From: Ophiothrix spiculata
Taxonomy: Eukaryota; Echinodermata; Ophiuroidea; Amphilepidida; Ophiotrichidae
Length of the DNA stretch: 20,339 nt
Assembly (NCBI GenBank): GCA_000969725.1
Contig: JXSR01S034036.1
Reading direction: 5' to 3' (one strand)
Position 1 is the first letter of the stretch, and each line of letters opens with the position of its first letter. A program made the translations under genes and the position numbers. This document shows positions 1 through 10,578 of this stretch, one piece after another. The notes beneath the pieces are model-generated. The model was not told the DNA's origin. It ran no database searches and worked only from the letters and a program-made list of their open reading frames with translations.

Positions 1-207
1 ATATTAATGGATAATGATTAAAGATGATAATATGATGACAACGACATGCTATTATGAAAAATAAATACTCAAAATGTGTGCTTACGATAAATATAGCTTT
101 ACAAATGTAATAATATTAATGGATAATGATTAAAGATGATAATATGATGACAACGACATGCTATTATGAAAAATAGATACTCAAAATGTGTGCTTACGAT
201 AAATATA
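1..207. repeat. 112-bp tandem repeat, about 1.85 copies, cut by window edge
   Basis: Positions 1-95 recur at 113-207 with one substitution (A at 64, G at 176). The unit is 112 bp and includes the linker 96-112. It is AT-rich and rich in ATGAT/GATAAT words, with no open frame. The near identity points to a recent duplication or a homogenised minisatellite. The array may extend left of the window, so the true copy number is unknown. Confidence 0.93.
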
Positions 208-442
208 CCTTGAATTATCATTATAAACATAGTAAATACTGTGTTCTGGCTATTGCGTAGCGTAGGTCTTTCTTCACGTATTCAATACGGTACACAGACA
301 TCACTTGACGAGCAGTGTATTTGATGAAGCAAATAATTCTTTGTTGACTAGGGACCTGCTACTAAAATACTTATAGGTCACTAGTGCATATCTTTTACGT
401 GTACAGTTCAGGGGATGATATCTAAAGGTTTTAAATACCGCT

Positions 443-544
443 GTTTACCAAACGTGCCGTTTAAATATTTAACGGGCGTTTAGCTAAAATCAGATTTTAA
501 CTAAACGCATTTTATGTCTAACCAACATTTAGATAAACAATGTT
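443..544. repeat. Cluster of four small palindromes/hairpins
   Basis: Four inverted repeats lie within about 100 bp. GTTTACCAAAC is at 443-453. An imperfect palindrome CCGTTtAAAT/ATTTAACGG spans about 457-475. A hairpin has 16-bp arms at 476-491 and 493-508, matching at 15 of 16 positions around a one-base centre. AACATT/AATGTT occurs at 524-529 and 539-544. The strongest stem reads GCGTTTAG on its outer side. No tRNA or other known RNA shape was recognised. It could be the remnant of a small inverted-repeat element or a structured non-coding site; the function is unknown. Confidence 0.6.
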
Positions 545-2504
545 CGAGAATACGGCCCAGATTGTTTTAGAAGTGGAATTAACACCCTATCCAATCACAG
601 CCCTGGATTTTCTATAATATAATCTTTTTGCATCAGTTCTTATCCATGCACTGATCACCATCTTATATGAACAATGATGCATCTACCTTTTAATGTTTAC
701 GTTACCATAGTGTTTTGACTTTGCTGTAATTCGATGATCTGACATTGATGACAAGACAGGTTATCTCCTACCAGCACTGGAATGCTCTCATCTTCACTTG
801 ATAATCTATGTATTATCTTACAAAGGGGGCAAAGGTCACAGGTCAGGGGTCATGTTGATGTCCATGCATAGAGTATGGTGTAGTATTATACTGGTAGTGC
901 AGAGTCAGAAATTTGAGCCCATATCTATTTATGAATGTACTTACTGGTATGGAAATTTGATTACACTAAAACAACAATGGTGGGTTCAACAAATCATCTT
1001 AAATTTACAGAAGCTAAGAATTGGCAGAGAATGAAAAGGCCAAGGATGAGCAGGGAATGTTAAGATTTTAAAATGGCTGTTTTAGCCCTCCTAATTGAGT
1101 GTGCATGGTCAAACAATTTCAAAACCTAAAATTAAAACACTTGTGCTCTTTGAAAGGTGATGAGAGTAATAATACATTACTTATTTTCCAAAATCAAACT
1201 GGGTTTTTTTGTAAAATACTATTGGCTTGTAGAAGCAAACAGGTTAGAAAAGGTTCTGGTTCCCAAATTTTCAAACACAGGACCTCCAAAGACCTTTTGG
1301 AGCTTAATGTCCGGGACTACTTCCACACTTGGTATAGAAGGAGATGCCTCTCTAATTGGACATTTTTTTGCAAGGGATCCTCAAATATTGGATACAAAAT
1401 GGATACAGGTTCAAGGCCTCGGTGACACACATCGTTCAAACCATAGTTAAGTGCCTCCTCCCCATCCCCAGGTTCTAGAGTCCCTTAATGGCTAACTCAC
1501 TATACCTTACACATGTAATCCCCAATCAGCGGTAGATTTCATATTGATGATTCTTGATGTTTGCTAGGCATATACAGGGTTAATGACTTGCATTGAGGAA
1601 AACTGTACATCAATTCTTAACTCATCATGGCTGAATCAGCTGCACTGTGCATCTATCAGGGAGGGAAGGGGTATTTAAAAATTTTATATGCGTATATGTC
1701 TGCTGGACTTTGCAAAAATTTGATCATCCCTATACCTCCACATGTTCTCCTCCACATGTTTTTTGTCAGTATATTGTACCATATTATCTGATTACTATAT
1801 ACATGTACTTAGCATTGTGGAAATAAAGTTATGTCTTATGTCTTACCTATTACTGGCTCAAATGCAATCCATCAGTATACAAATTTTAATAGAAAATTGT
1901 CAAATTTTACTCAAATTGGATGTTTTTAAGCAAAAAACACCTAAAATTGGTACATTGCGCAGTTTAATCTCTACAGAATGCCAACCAATCACTATACCAA
2001 AATCTGTGAAAAACAGCTAATAAATAAAATGTTGTGCCTTTTTCATTGTAACTTCAAATATGAATGGCAAATTTTCAAAATTATTTCATTTTATAGCCTA
2101 ACTAAAATCAAGCACAAATAGATATTTTGTCAAAGGTCACAAATTATGCCTTTCGATGTAACGCTTCAAATGTACATAAATCTTGTCAATGTGAGGACCC
2201 TCCTGAGCATCTACCCCTACAAACCAGCGAGCTCGTCGATTTATACAAGAATAACAACATACAAACAGACATGAGATCCATATCGTGGGCTAGTTGCTTG
2301 CGATGGACTTCCGTTGAATTGCAAATTTACATGTCTACCTCAGACAGGTTTTATTTTAATGCAAAGTTCAACAATGTAACATTGACGGAAAGTGTATTTG
2401 TTTGTCTCTCTAAATACAACTCAAATGCAATGGATTGGCTATGCCATCTACCCTGCATGCCGGGGTCATCTATTTTGAAAATTCTAAATCTTGTCTGCCA
2501 TATA
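545..2504. other. No supported gene
   Basis: Open frames of 78 to 135 codons occur here (for example 1157-1450 and 2127-2534), but none resembles a family I recognise. The frames at 1099-1425 and 1157-1450 overlap on the same strand with no clear preference. The last codons of 2127-2534 run into the terminal repeat of the adjacent hairpin element, which argues that this frame is fortuitous. An isolated exon lacking a start codon cannot be excluded. Confidence 0.5.
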
Positions 2505-3030
2505 CGAAGGGTATTCAATAAGTTTTGGGCATGAGGTAAAAGGAAATAAGCTATGATGTTTTTATTAAATAGTAATTGTTAAACTTAGTTAATGAATATT
2601 TGGGAAGTTTCAAGTAAATATCTGGTTTCATGTCTATTTTATAGAAACTTATAACTTGGCTGTTGGAGGTTTCTAAGGATTAAAATTACTTATTACAAAT
2701 TGATAAAAATAACCGTTATGATACCAAGATTTCCAACATCCATCTCCAAATTTTTGAAATATGCAGTCCATTTTTCATAAAGGAATTTAATTTTTCAAGT
2801 ATTGACAGATTGTTAAATATGTTAAGTACTTTGTCAGATAAGTTTTGTTATTTCTTAAGTTTTCAGAGTAAAAATCAACTCTTGAAACATCTAACTGGCA
2901 AGTTTTAAATTTCTATAAAATAAAAATGAAAGCAGATATTTACTTGAAACATCCCTCATCACATCATTTTATCAAAATTACATGGCCTGTTTCCTTTTTC
3001 CTTAGGCCACAAACTTATTGAAGAACCCTC
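2505..3030. mobile_element. Hairpin-like (foldback) MITE with long inverted arms, mariner-like ends
   Basis: The left end (about 2505-2690) and the reverse complement of the right end (about 2868-3030) align over most of their length. Shared blocks include TTCAATAAGTTT near the tips and GTTTCAAGTAAATATCTG further in. The tips are GAAGGGTATTCAATAAG and, reverse complemented, GAGGGTTCTTCAATAAG. The dinucleotide TA lies immediately outside both ends (2503-2504 and 3031-3032), as expected for Tc1/mariner-type insertion. There is no transposase frame inside, so the element is non-autonomous. Family assignment rests only on the TA target and general end character, so it is tentative. Arm divergence suggests an old copy. 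Confidence 0.8.
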
Positions 3031-3780
3031 TACTTTTAATATAATTTGTGTATTTGAAGATGAACAAAACATTTTTGTTTGTCAAGGAAGTTGGATATTT
3101 TATGTGGGTGGTAGACTGTTGAGGTATAGGTTTGAAAATAAAAACAAATCAAGACTTGAAATTTTAAAAATAAGATCAAAACAAATTTCTGGAAAAAAAC
3201 ATAACAAATCTCAGATATCTATTTCTGTTTTAAGAGACATTTCAAAGACTAATTTAGTTTATTTGTTTTCCATTAACAGAATTGTTCATCATTCAACTTG
3301 AGCATGTTTAGTACTTTCTACTAGGCGTGGCGATAGGGTTTGTTTTAAGGTGAGGCAACCAACATATCAGACTCAAAAGGTACACCCAATTTTTTTCAAC
3401 ATCTATCTTAAAAAACTGACAAGCAAAAGAAATAGGTCTCACAAGCACGCAGATGACTAATAGAGATCAAATTTTCAATTTCTCAAAAAAACATTTTGAT
3501 ACAAAGCATACTTTACAACAATTTCTTATAACATTTCTCAAATTTTTTATAACATTTCTCTCAATTTTATTTGCCTCCTCTCTTTTTTATTTTCCTTTTT
3601 TCCACAAAAATTCTTGTGGTGTCGCTGCTTTACATAAGCAATTTGCACTATGTAATATGAATAACTGAACTCAATGCATCTTCATGCCTCACAGGAAGTT
3701 TTTTGGAAAAAAAATTCCACCTCCACATGCAGAAGGAAACAAAATTCCCCCCTGAACATAGAATAGGCAGAAAAACAGTA
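3031..3780. other. No supported gene; AT-rich, partly pyrimidine-rich
   Basis: This stretch has homopolymer-rich AT sequence and a T/C-rich run around 3515-3605 that includes a short direct repeat of TATAACATTTCTC. The frames at 3104-3301 and 3453-3668 are low-complexity and unrecognised. I see no RNA gene or protein motif. Confidence 0.5.
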
Positions 3781-3863
3781 ATTTCCAGGGGGGAAATCGC
3801 TCCCGAATGGGGCGCGAAAAAAAAATCAACCCCGAACCCAACTTCCTGCTCCCCCCTGGAAAT
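3781..3863. repeat. 14-bp perfect inverted repeat with 55-bp spacer
   Basis: ATTTCCAGGGGGGA at 3781-3794 is the exact reverse complement of 3850-3863. A second pair, CAGGAAGTT (3692-3700) and AACTTCCTG (3840-3848), partly encloses it. The spacer is G/C-rich for this window and contains an A9 run. It may be the end structure of a small repeat element; no target duplication was seen. Following 3863, the stretch to 4202 has no recognised gene. Confidence 0.7.
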
Positions 3864-4202
3864 CTAATGGTGTGTCCCTTAGGCTTATTAACACAGAGAT
3901 TCAAAAGTCTACTTGGTAACAATAGCCAGTACAAAACATGCCAAAACACATTCAAACAATGCCAAAATGCAAAAACAAAGTTGACAGCATTAAAACATGT
4001 TGATCTCAAAAGGTAATGCCATACACGCAAAGCACGATGGCGAGACACTTTACTTGAAACAAAAAGCATGTGATTAATGACATTAACGATTGTATTTCAA
4101 GTTTACTTCACATCTTATTTGCACCAGGCGGTTGACACGAAATGCTATGTTCCAATGTTTTTGAAAAGGCCAAAAATGCATGCTGATGAAACTACACAAC
4201 TT

Positions 4203-4481
4203 AGAATATGTGGACAATTTGCAATGCAATTTTTCCAATACATTTGTAATTTTTTAGAATACACTGGTATTGATATTGATCATTGAAAATTAAGAGTATC
4301 ACTCAAAATACACCAATAATGATATTGATCATTAAAAATTTGATCATAAAATATATATGTTTATGATGTGATAGTGATGATACAGCATTTTAATTCAGAA
4401 TATGTGGAAAATTTGCTCAGTACATGGAGTTTTAAGGATTTTTTTAAAACACACCAAAATTGATATTGATCACTGACAATT
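4203..4481. repeat. Diverged ~190-bp tandem repeat with TGATATTGATCA motif
   Basis: AGAATATGTGGA begins copies at 4203 and 4397. Each copy ends with a block of the type ACACYnnnATTGATATTGATCAyTGAnAATT at 4261-4291 and 4451-4481. An additional short copy of the closing block lies at 4310-4340. The spacing between corresponding points is 190-194 bp. It is not coding, and the following 4482-4817 shows nothing recognisable. Confidence 0.75.
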
Positions 4482-4817
4482 TCCTGATCCCAAATTACTT
4501 TTCCATAAAAAAAAATCTAACTAACCTAAGGAAGCTATATAAGAATGGCTGCAAATAGCTGGTATCATAAAATAATTAGTAATCAAAATGAGTGGGGCTG
4601 GTGACATAAATATAATTACTTTATTTTAACCTTTGAAAGATTTTTAACATCAAAAAAATAACAAACAAAAAATTAGAGAGAGAAAATTAATGATTAATTA
4701 TTTTTACTAGGACCCATTGATGTAAATTCCATGCAATTTTCAACATGTTGAAGTAAAACTTACAGTTTTTTGAATATTTCAAGGATGTTGTCCCACAACT
4801 TTTTAATTAGTAATTTT

Positions 4818-5138
4818 CACTTGATCCTCAATGTCACCTGGTTAAATATCAATTATTGCTTCAAAACTAGGCTGATAACATGTGGAAACTGGACTATATA
4901 ACAAAATATAAAACCAAAAATCTCTCTGATACGAAATATATACTTATACTTGATTGTCACTTTTAGGGATATGAAATTATGTACATCAAAACCAGGCTAA
5001 AACCTGGCTGTGACTGTAATATGGTCTATAACAACATACAAAAATAAAATCCTCGACCTCCCTGGTAAGGAAAAATACTTATATTTGATTATCACTTCAG
5101 GGATATCATAAAATCATTTTCCTCCAAACTAGGCTGAT
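4818..5138. repeat. Diverged ~135-bp tandem repeat, about 2.5 copies
   Basis: CAAAACTAGGCTGATA-type words recur near 4862, 4986 and 5123. The block ATACTTATAcTTGATTgTCACTT recurs near 4940 and 5075. A weaker copy of the same block is visible from about 4818. The family is distinct from the tandem repeats on either side. At 4986-5010 a CCAGG/CCTGG mini-palindrome is embedded. Confidence 0.75.
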
Positions 5139-5235
5139 ACAGATGAAACGTGGATGTGCATCTATCAACAACCAAACTTGGAGCAGGTATTTAACCCACA
5201 AGGGATAAATAACCATTGCATTCCAACATCAGTTA

Positions 5236-5719
5236 TCATGTTTTGTTTGGAGTGGGCAGATAGATCACTTACATAGGATAGATTCAGGGGCCTAGCTCAC
5301 AAAAGGGATACGATTTCTACTCTCAAAAGTTCACGTTTACTGCAGATGTACTGGATCCAACCTGCTACACATGTATAGGGGTCAGGTAAATGACAAATTT
5401 TTGAATACGAGAGTTAATGAAAAGGTGAGTTAAAAGCAAGTTTACTCCACAAAACTATACTTATAGCAAGTCAGATTCCTGTTGCAGATAAAGCTCTAAC
5501 CCAGTTTCACAAAAGGGCCTCACAAAAGAGATATGATTTCTGCTCTCGAAAGTTCATGTTTACTGCAGATGTACAGGATCCAACCTGCTGCACATGTATA
5601 GGAGTCAGGTAAATGACAAGTTTTTGAATACAAGAGTTAATGAAAAGGTGTTTTAAAAAAGCGAGTTACCTCATGAAGTCATAGCAAGTTGGATTTCTGT
5701 TGCAGATGAAGCTCTAACC
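5236..5719. repeat. Tandem repeat of ~220 bp, two copies plus a partial third at 6483-6550
   Basis: Copy 1 runs from CTCACAAAAGGG at 5296 to GCTCTAACC at 5493-5501, and copy 2 from 5519 to 5719. The shared core contains TTTACTGCAGATGTAC and GGATCCAACCTGC. The section upstream of copy 1 (5236-5300, containing GTTTGG and AGATCACTTACATA) reappears at 6483-6550 on the far side of the 5849-6319 element, so the array once extended further and was probably interrupted by that insertion. No coding function is seen. Confidence 0.82.
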
Positions 5720-5848
5720 AATTTTTATCAAGACTTGTGGATGGAAATTTATAATTCAAAATTTTCAAAATCTGTTTCTGAAAATATCTTGTACTATGTC
5801 TTCAAATGGGCAAGGATTTTCAAAGAGGAATAGTTACCATAGATTTAC

Positions 5849-6319
5849 AGCGGAGATCCCGGACTTTATTTATTGACCAGTGTAAGCCATGGAGCCCAAA
5901 TTGGGGATATTTGGGTACTTGTTTCCCGCCAAAATCAATTGCGGGAGCTGAGATTTGGTTGTATGTGGAAACAAACAGTGCAGACAATGCTTTACATGAA
6001 TGACACGCCAACCTGCACGCAAAGGATGTGTGCATGTTTTCAGGTTCCACACATTATGGCAAGATAAAATGCATCATCCAGGGTGTGAGAGGCCAGTTGA
6101 CAAAAGTGAGGAAAAGCATCATAAAGTTGGGGGAAAAGGTCAGAAATGGCCTGAAAATGAATGAAAAAGCTAAAATTTTAGCACATGAACATTTTCGAAA
6201 ACAAGGAAATCAGATGAAAAGAGGCGCTCTCATATCTGTGATCATCGGAACAAAATCTGATTACCCTCAATTTTGTCTCCATGCCAGAATAAAATTACGG
6301 CGAGTCTGTGATCTCCGCT
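5849..6319. mobile_element. 471-bp terminal-inverted-repeat element (MITE-like)
   Basis: AGCGGAGATCCCGGACT at 5849-5865 matches the reverse complement of 6303-6319 (AGCGGAGATCACAGACT) at 15 of 17 positions. Weaker homology continues inward to about 5910 and 6245, where a second block (near GCCATGGAGC on the left and its counterpart on the right) is still recognisable. Several overlapping short frames on both strands lie inside and are by-products of the repeat; none looks like a transposase. No clear target-site duplication was found, so the superfamily is not assigned. Confidence 0.7.
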
Positions 6320-7553
6320 CAAAAACCCAGATTAGTTATACAGGTAACTAATTACTTGGAGTCGAGGCTGCTGAGCATTGCAGATTGCTCCTGTAACTGT
6401 TCATCCTGAATTTCCATTATTAAAAATTCAAAGCTTCTGTGCCATCTACGCATATGGTCACTGCATTTTTTTAACAACAATCCATGTTTGTTTGGACTGT
6501 GAGAGATATATCACTTACATATATCAGTAACAGATAGATCAGAGGCCCGGAAAAGAACACTAACCTACATTTTAAACCATTTTGATTATTTCAGATAGAT
6601 TTCCTATTGCTAAATTTAAAGCAAGATGGAAAGATTTCACCTTAAAGGTGGTTTTAGTAAAGTATGCTGTTCAAGGAAAATTTTGGAAAAAGAAAATTAC
6701 ATGAAAATGTCACGTTGCTATATGCCTTAAGAAAAATGAGCAGCAAATTGTCAGAGGTGGGTTATTAAACATCAGCTAACTCCTCAAGCAGTCTCATATA
6801 CACATTATTTGCACCCTACAAATCCCCCAGACAGACACATATCACCACACTACAGACAAATTGGTAGCAAAAATAGCCTCATAACCAACAACCCAATTCA
6901 AACATGTGAAACACCATGAACAACTAAGAATGCTGATGAAGATCTTCCAAGAGCAATTATTTCCTCCTTTTTCAAATCATTCAGAGGTTTGTAAAAGAGT
7001 TATGAAAAGTACTAGATTCGTAATGTATGAAACGTACCAAACTTTAAATCATGCTACTATAAAGGAGATTATAAAGTATTCTTTCAAGAATTTTGCTATT
7101 TCAGATATGCACAAGTTCAGCAAACATTTTTTTGTCGTTAAAGATCAATATTTCTGCATTTTGCACACAATGTTGTTGAGTCAGGACCACTATCTAAACA
7201 AATATAGACAGTGCTCTTCAATTTTGTTTAGAATTGTCCCGACAAAAGTCCCGGGAAGCATTTTTATACTATTGTGAACTGCTGCACAGCAATATATTTG
7301 TATGACTTTCACAATGGGTTGTTTAAAAAACAACACATTAATTTCAACTGATCACAGCTAGTTATTGCCACAAAAAACAGCAAGGAAATTTAAAGGCTTG
7401 TCATACTTTTCACAAAATGTTCCATTACAAGAAGGTTGTGTTTGTCGTAAAAAAGGGGCAACAATACATTCTTTCTCCTTGTTTAAATATTACTTCTTGG
7501 ATTTTATACACATGCTGTATTGAAACCTTTTTCTACTGCTTTCAATAATTTTG
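6320..7553. other. No supported gene between repeat blocks
   Basis: Apart from the partial repeat at 6483-6550 and a 13-bp palindrome CACCTTAAAGGTG at 6638-6650, I see nothing structured. A 123-codon frame at 6906-7277 is AT-rich, lacks any motif I recognise and has no flanking signals that would mark it as an exon. It is treated as chance. Confidence 0.5.
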
Positions 7554-7560
7554 ATTTTCT

Positions 7561-8200
7561 CTTTCAGGTGAGAATCTGTTTTAAATAAAATGTTTAAGAA
7601 GCTCATCACAAATTGTGTACTTAATATCGTTTGAAAATTAATTGGGCCAACAATTACAACTATGCAAAATCTTAACACCTTACACCTAAAAGTGTTTCAA
7701 CGCTTCAAAATAGGGATCTTTAATTAAAAATTTACACCCCAATTTCTGCACTTTTAAAGTCACATATTCTGCAATATTAGAAGTCCCTAGAAAACACCTG
7801 AATCAGGTATACTTCATCAATTTAATCGAGCTTTGCGCACTTCATAAAAACATTGTCAAAAATCGCACTACACATATCTATTACATTATATATTAGCTGA
7901 AAATGTAAGATCAGATATTTTTAATGCATGCATATAACTTCTGGGATTTCATGCATGAACACGTTGAATTGGCACTTTCTTTATTTTACCCCTTCTACAT
8001 GCTGTTGGTTTTATATTTCAGGTGAGAATCATTTTTCCCATAAAATATTAAAGGAGCTCATCTAAATTTTGAAATCTACCAAATTAAGAAATCTTCTCAA
8101 AACCTGATTTAATTTTGTAGCAAAATTTTGTTAAATGTCTCCCAGGAGGATTCTCTTACTGGCATGGTATGTAGCTTCCTTTCAGGTGATTTTTCATGGA
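7561..8200 (+). repeat. Internal sub-repeats carrying CAG|GTGA acceptor-donor motifs
   Basis: Within copy A, TTTCAGGTGAGAATC occurs at 7562 and at 8016, each followed by a related block containing ATAAAAT and AGCTCATC. A third CCTTTCAGGTGAT lies at 8178-8190. The equivalents in copy B are at about 9868, 10324 and 10487. The first two are probably an old internal duplication of about 455 bp. Each motif has the form pyrimidine tract, CAG, then GTGA, which fits a splice acceptor fused to a donor. No transcript on this strand is known from the sequence, so splicing use is only a possibility. Confidence 0.55.
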
Positions 8201-8490
8201 TCTTGATATAGCAATTGGTGCATTTTTATCACATATGAATGTGTCTAATTTGGATAAAAACTGGGGGTATGGGGGAGAATTTTATGGTCTACTGTTGAGC
8301 ATGAATTTGAGTCAAAAATAGGTAGAGGAAAATTTTCAAAATCAAGCAGGGATATCGGTGTACACATTTTTGTTTTTTAGAAACCCAACACCCAGAGAAA
8401 TTCTCATGTTCTACGTAAAAGTTTAAGATTAAAATAGTGTGGGACTATATAAAAATATATATAATGTCACTAGCGTATAACTATATAAAT

Positions 8491-9126
8491 TAATGCATCA
8501 CATAAGTGCTTTAGTCTGTGCAACCTTAATTTTTAGAGTACCTCTTTTTCTTAAAAATACAAACCACTGAATTACACCAAAATCGATCTGATCTTAGCAT
8601 GCATACCAATGGCAAAGCTATAAAATTTCAATCTTCTCCCCTCATTTTCTTGCTGTAATTTTAAGCAGTCTCCTTAAGCACACTGATATATTGATGTACA
8701 GGATAAAATCGGGGTAAAAAACAAGTGTTGTCAAAATGGGGGCTTTGTGGAACAGGAAAAACACGACTCAACACCTGAGGAATCATGCCAAGGCTTCAAA
8801 TACCGACGGAATTGTCGTCGCGAGGTATTTACCGCTTTACTAGCGCTATGATGCGTGTTGTGATATATGGATCCTGGTACATGTCAGCTATCATCAAGAG
8901 TTTGGGTGTTTTGTTACTCTGGTTGGATGTGACAGCTGAAAAGCTGACAGTTTATTGGCGGATTGGGCTTGCCTTGGTAGCTTGCTGTTGAAATGCTACA
9001 TGGTCGGATTAAATGGAAAGTGAACATTTTAGAGAAATTCCCTAAGAAAGAAACTTGTTACTGATTAATGGCAAAAACCCTAAAGAGAATAATGCTGCTG
9101 TTAAAACTTTAAAGAGTTCAATTTAA
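8491..9126 (+). other. Highly conserved core of copy A; possible promoter/first exon
   Basis: This 636-bp block differs from 11083-11720 by only about seven substitutions and three small indels, far fewer than the flanks. It includes the CpG-richest patch of the duplication (about 8803-8836). A 35-codon frame, 8736-8843, starts in a good context (A at -3, G at +4), is identical in both copies and contains GAG|GTATTT (junction 8824|8825), a possible donor. Two inverted CCAAT boxes (ATTGG at 8954-8958 and 8962-8966) lie downstream and could serve either strand. A 68-codon frame, 8785-8991, is broken in copy B by a 5-bp insertion, so it is unlikely to be translated. An RNA gene or regulatory element is equally possible. 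Confidence 0.4.
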
Positions 9127-9450
9127 AGCAATACTATATAGTAAGATTTTGATCAGAAATGGTTTTGAGTAAAAACAGCCTAAAATGAAGGAACGCAACT
9201 GTCTAATAGCATTTTTAAATGCATTTTGTCAAAAACTTTTTTTGCTACAGAAAAATGGATAAAAAGCACAAGCATGCTTTCCTATACTTATACATGTGGA
9301 ATTAAATTTAATTCAACAAATGGCCATAACAGAAAAAGTAGTTTGGAGGGTATTAATATCTATCCAAACAAACCCAATAAGTTAAAAAAAATCAAAAGTC
9401 ATGAGTGACAGGTGGCCCTTCATTTTTAACATTTTATAGTACTGCTTTAA
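9123..9450. mobile_element. 328-bp TTAA-ended MITE, present only in copy A
   Basis: TTAAAGCAATACTATA at 9123-9138 and the reverse complement of 9435-9450 (TTAAAGCAGTACTATA) match at 15 of 16. Copy B has the uninterrupted site (TTCAATTTAAGTGAAATGC near 11711-11729), which defines the insertion. TTAA is present at the left junction and again just outside the right end (9452-9455), compatible with a piggyBac-type TTAA target, but the right junction is offset by a few bases. A 60-codon frame inside (9226-9408) has no known motif. Confidence 0.85.
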
Positions 9451-10578
9451 CTTAAGTGAAATGCAAAAACTAGAAAGTATCTTGTTATTGATGAATTGAG
9501 AAAAACTATAGATAGATCGGTGGAAAAACTCAGGTGAATTGTCTGTCACTATCTAATGTAGGTTAAACTGTTTTATTGAACAAAGAGGAGTTTAATTTCT
9601 TAAGTTTTGAATAAGATATAGTAGTGGTCCTCAAATTATTGTAGTTAACAAGCTGCAAACATTTTTAACTAAAGGTTTAAAAAGGCATCAATTTCTTCAT
9701 ATTTCTGACACCTTGAAAGTACAAGAAAGAATAATATAAAACACAAGTATCAGGACTGGTAATGCAACTTTTTTCCATCTTTGGCCTTATGACACCTTAA
9801 TTTATTCCCAAGTACCAGGTAGAGATTTTGCCCACAAATGGCTGTTCTACAAGCCAAAAATTTTCTGTTTCAGGTTAGAATCTGTTTTAAATAAAATGTT
9901 AAAGAAGCTCATTAAAATTTTGTAATTAATATCATTTGAAAATTAATTGGAGCAACAATTACAACTATGAAAAATCTTTACACCTTATACCTAGAAGTGT
10001 TTCAACACTTCAAAATAGAGATCTGTAATAAAATTTACATCCCAATTTCTGCACTTTTAAAGTCACATATTCTACAATATTAGAAGTCCCTAGAAAACAC
10101 CTGAGTTTAGTAAACTTCATCAATTTAATCGAGCTATGCGCACTTCATAAAAATATTGTCAAAAATCACACTACATATATCTATTACATTACATATTAGT
10201 TGAAAATGTAAGATCAGATATTTTTAATGCATGCATATAACTTCTTGAAGTTCATGCATGAACACGTTGAATTGGCACTTTCTTTGTTTTACCCCTTCTA
10301 CATGCCATGCTGTTGGTTTTATATTTCAGGTGAGAATCATTTTTCCCATAAAATATTAAAGGAGCTCATCTAAATTTTGAAATCTACCAAATTAAGAAAT
10401 TTTCTCAAACCTGATTTCATTTTGGTAGCAAAATTTTGTTAAATTTCTCCCAGGAGGCTTCTCTCACTGGCACGATATGTAGCTCCCCTTCAGGTGATTT
10501 TTCATGGATCTTGACATAGCAATTGGTGCAATTTCTTCACAGATGAACTTGTCTAATTTGGATAAAAACTGTGGGTAT

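Larger units (their letters stand above)
7554..9859. repeat. Copy A of a ~2.3-kb direct tandem duplication
   Basis: The copy starts at ATTTTCTCTTTCAGG (7554-7568), matching 9860-9874, and ends just before copy B with CAAATGGCTGTTCTACAAG (about 9837-9853). Order and orientation of all blocks match copy B. The left third is roughly 10 percent diverged by eye, while 8491-9126 is nearly identical to copy B. Copy A alone carries the TTAA-ended insertion 9123-9450 and about 75 bp near 9565-9630 that are missing from B. No protein-coding gene is demonstrable. Confidence 0.95.

Noticed and set aside
2127-2534. A 135-codon plus-strand frame
   Set aside because: No recognisable domain. Its last codons are the terminal repeat of the hairpin element at 2505, so it is probably not a gene.
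5806-6351. Overlapping frames on both strands around the 471-bp element
   Set aside because: They fall in the inverted-repeat element or its edges, with no transposase or other domain visible.
6906-7277. A 123-codon plus-strand frame
   Set aside because: AT-rich composition, no motif and no splice context. A frame of this length can occur by chance in such DNA, although a single exon cannot be fully excluded.
8785-8991. A 68-codon protein in duplication copy A
   Set aside because: A 5-bp insertion in the near-identical copy B breaks the frame, which argues against selection on it.
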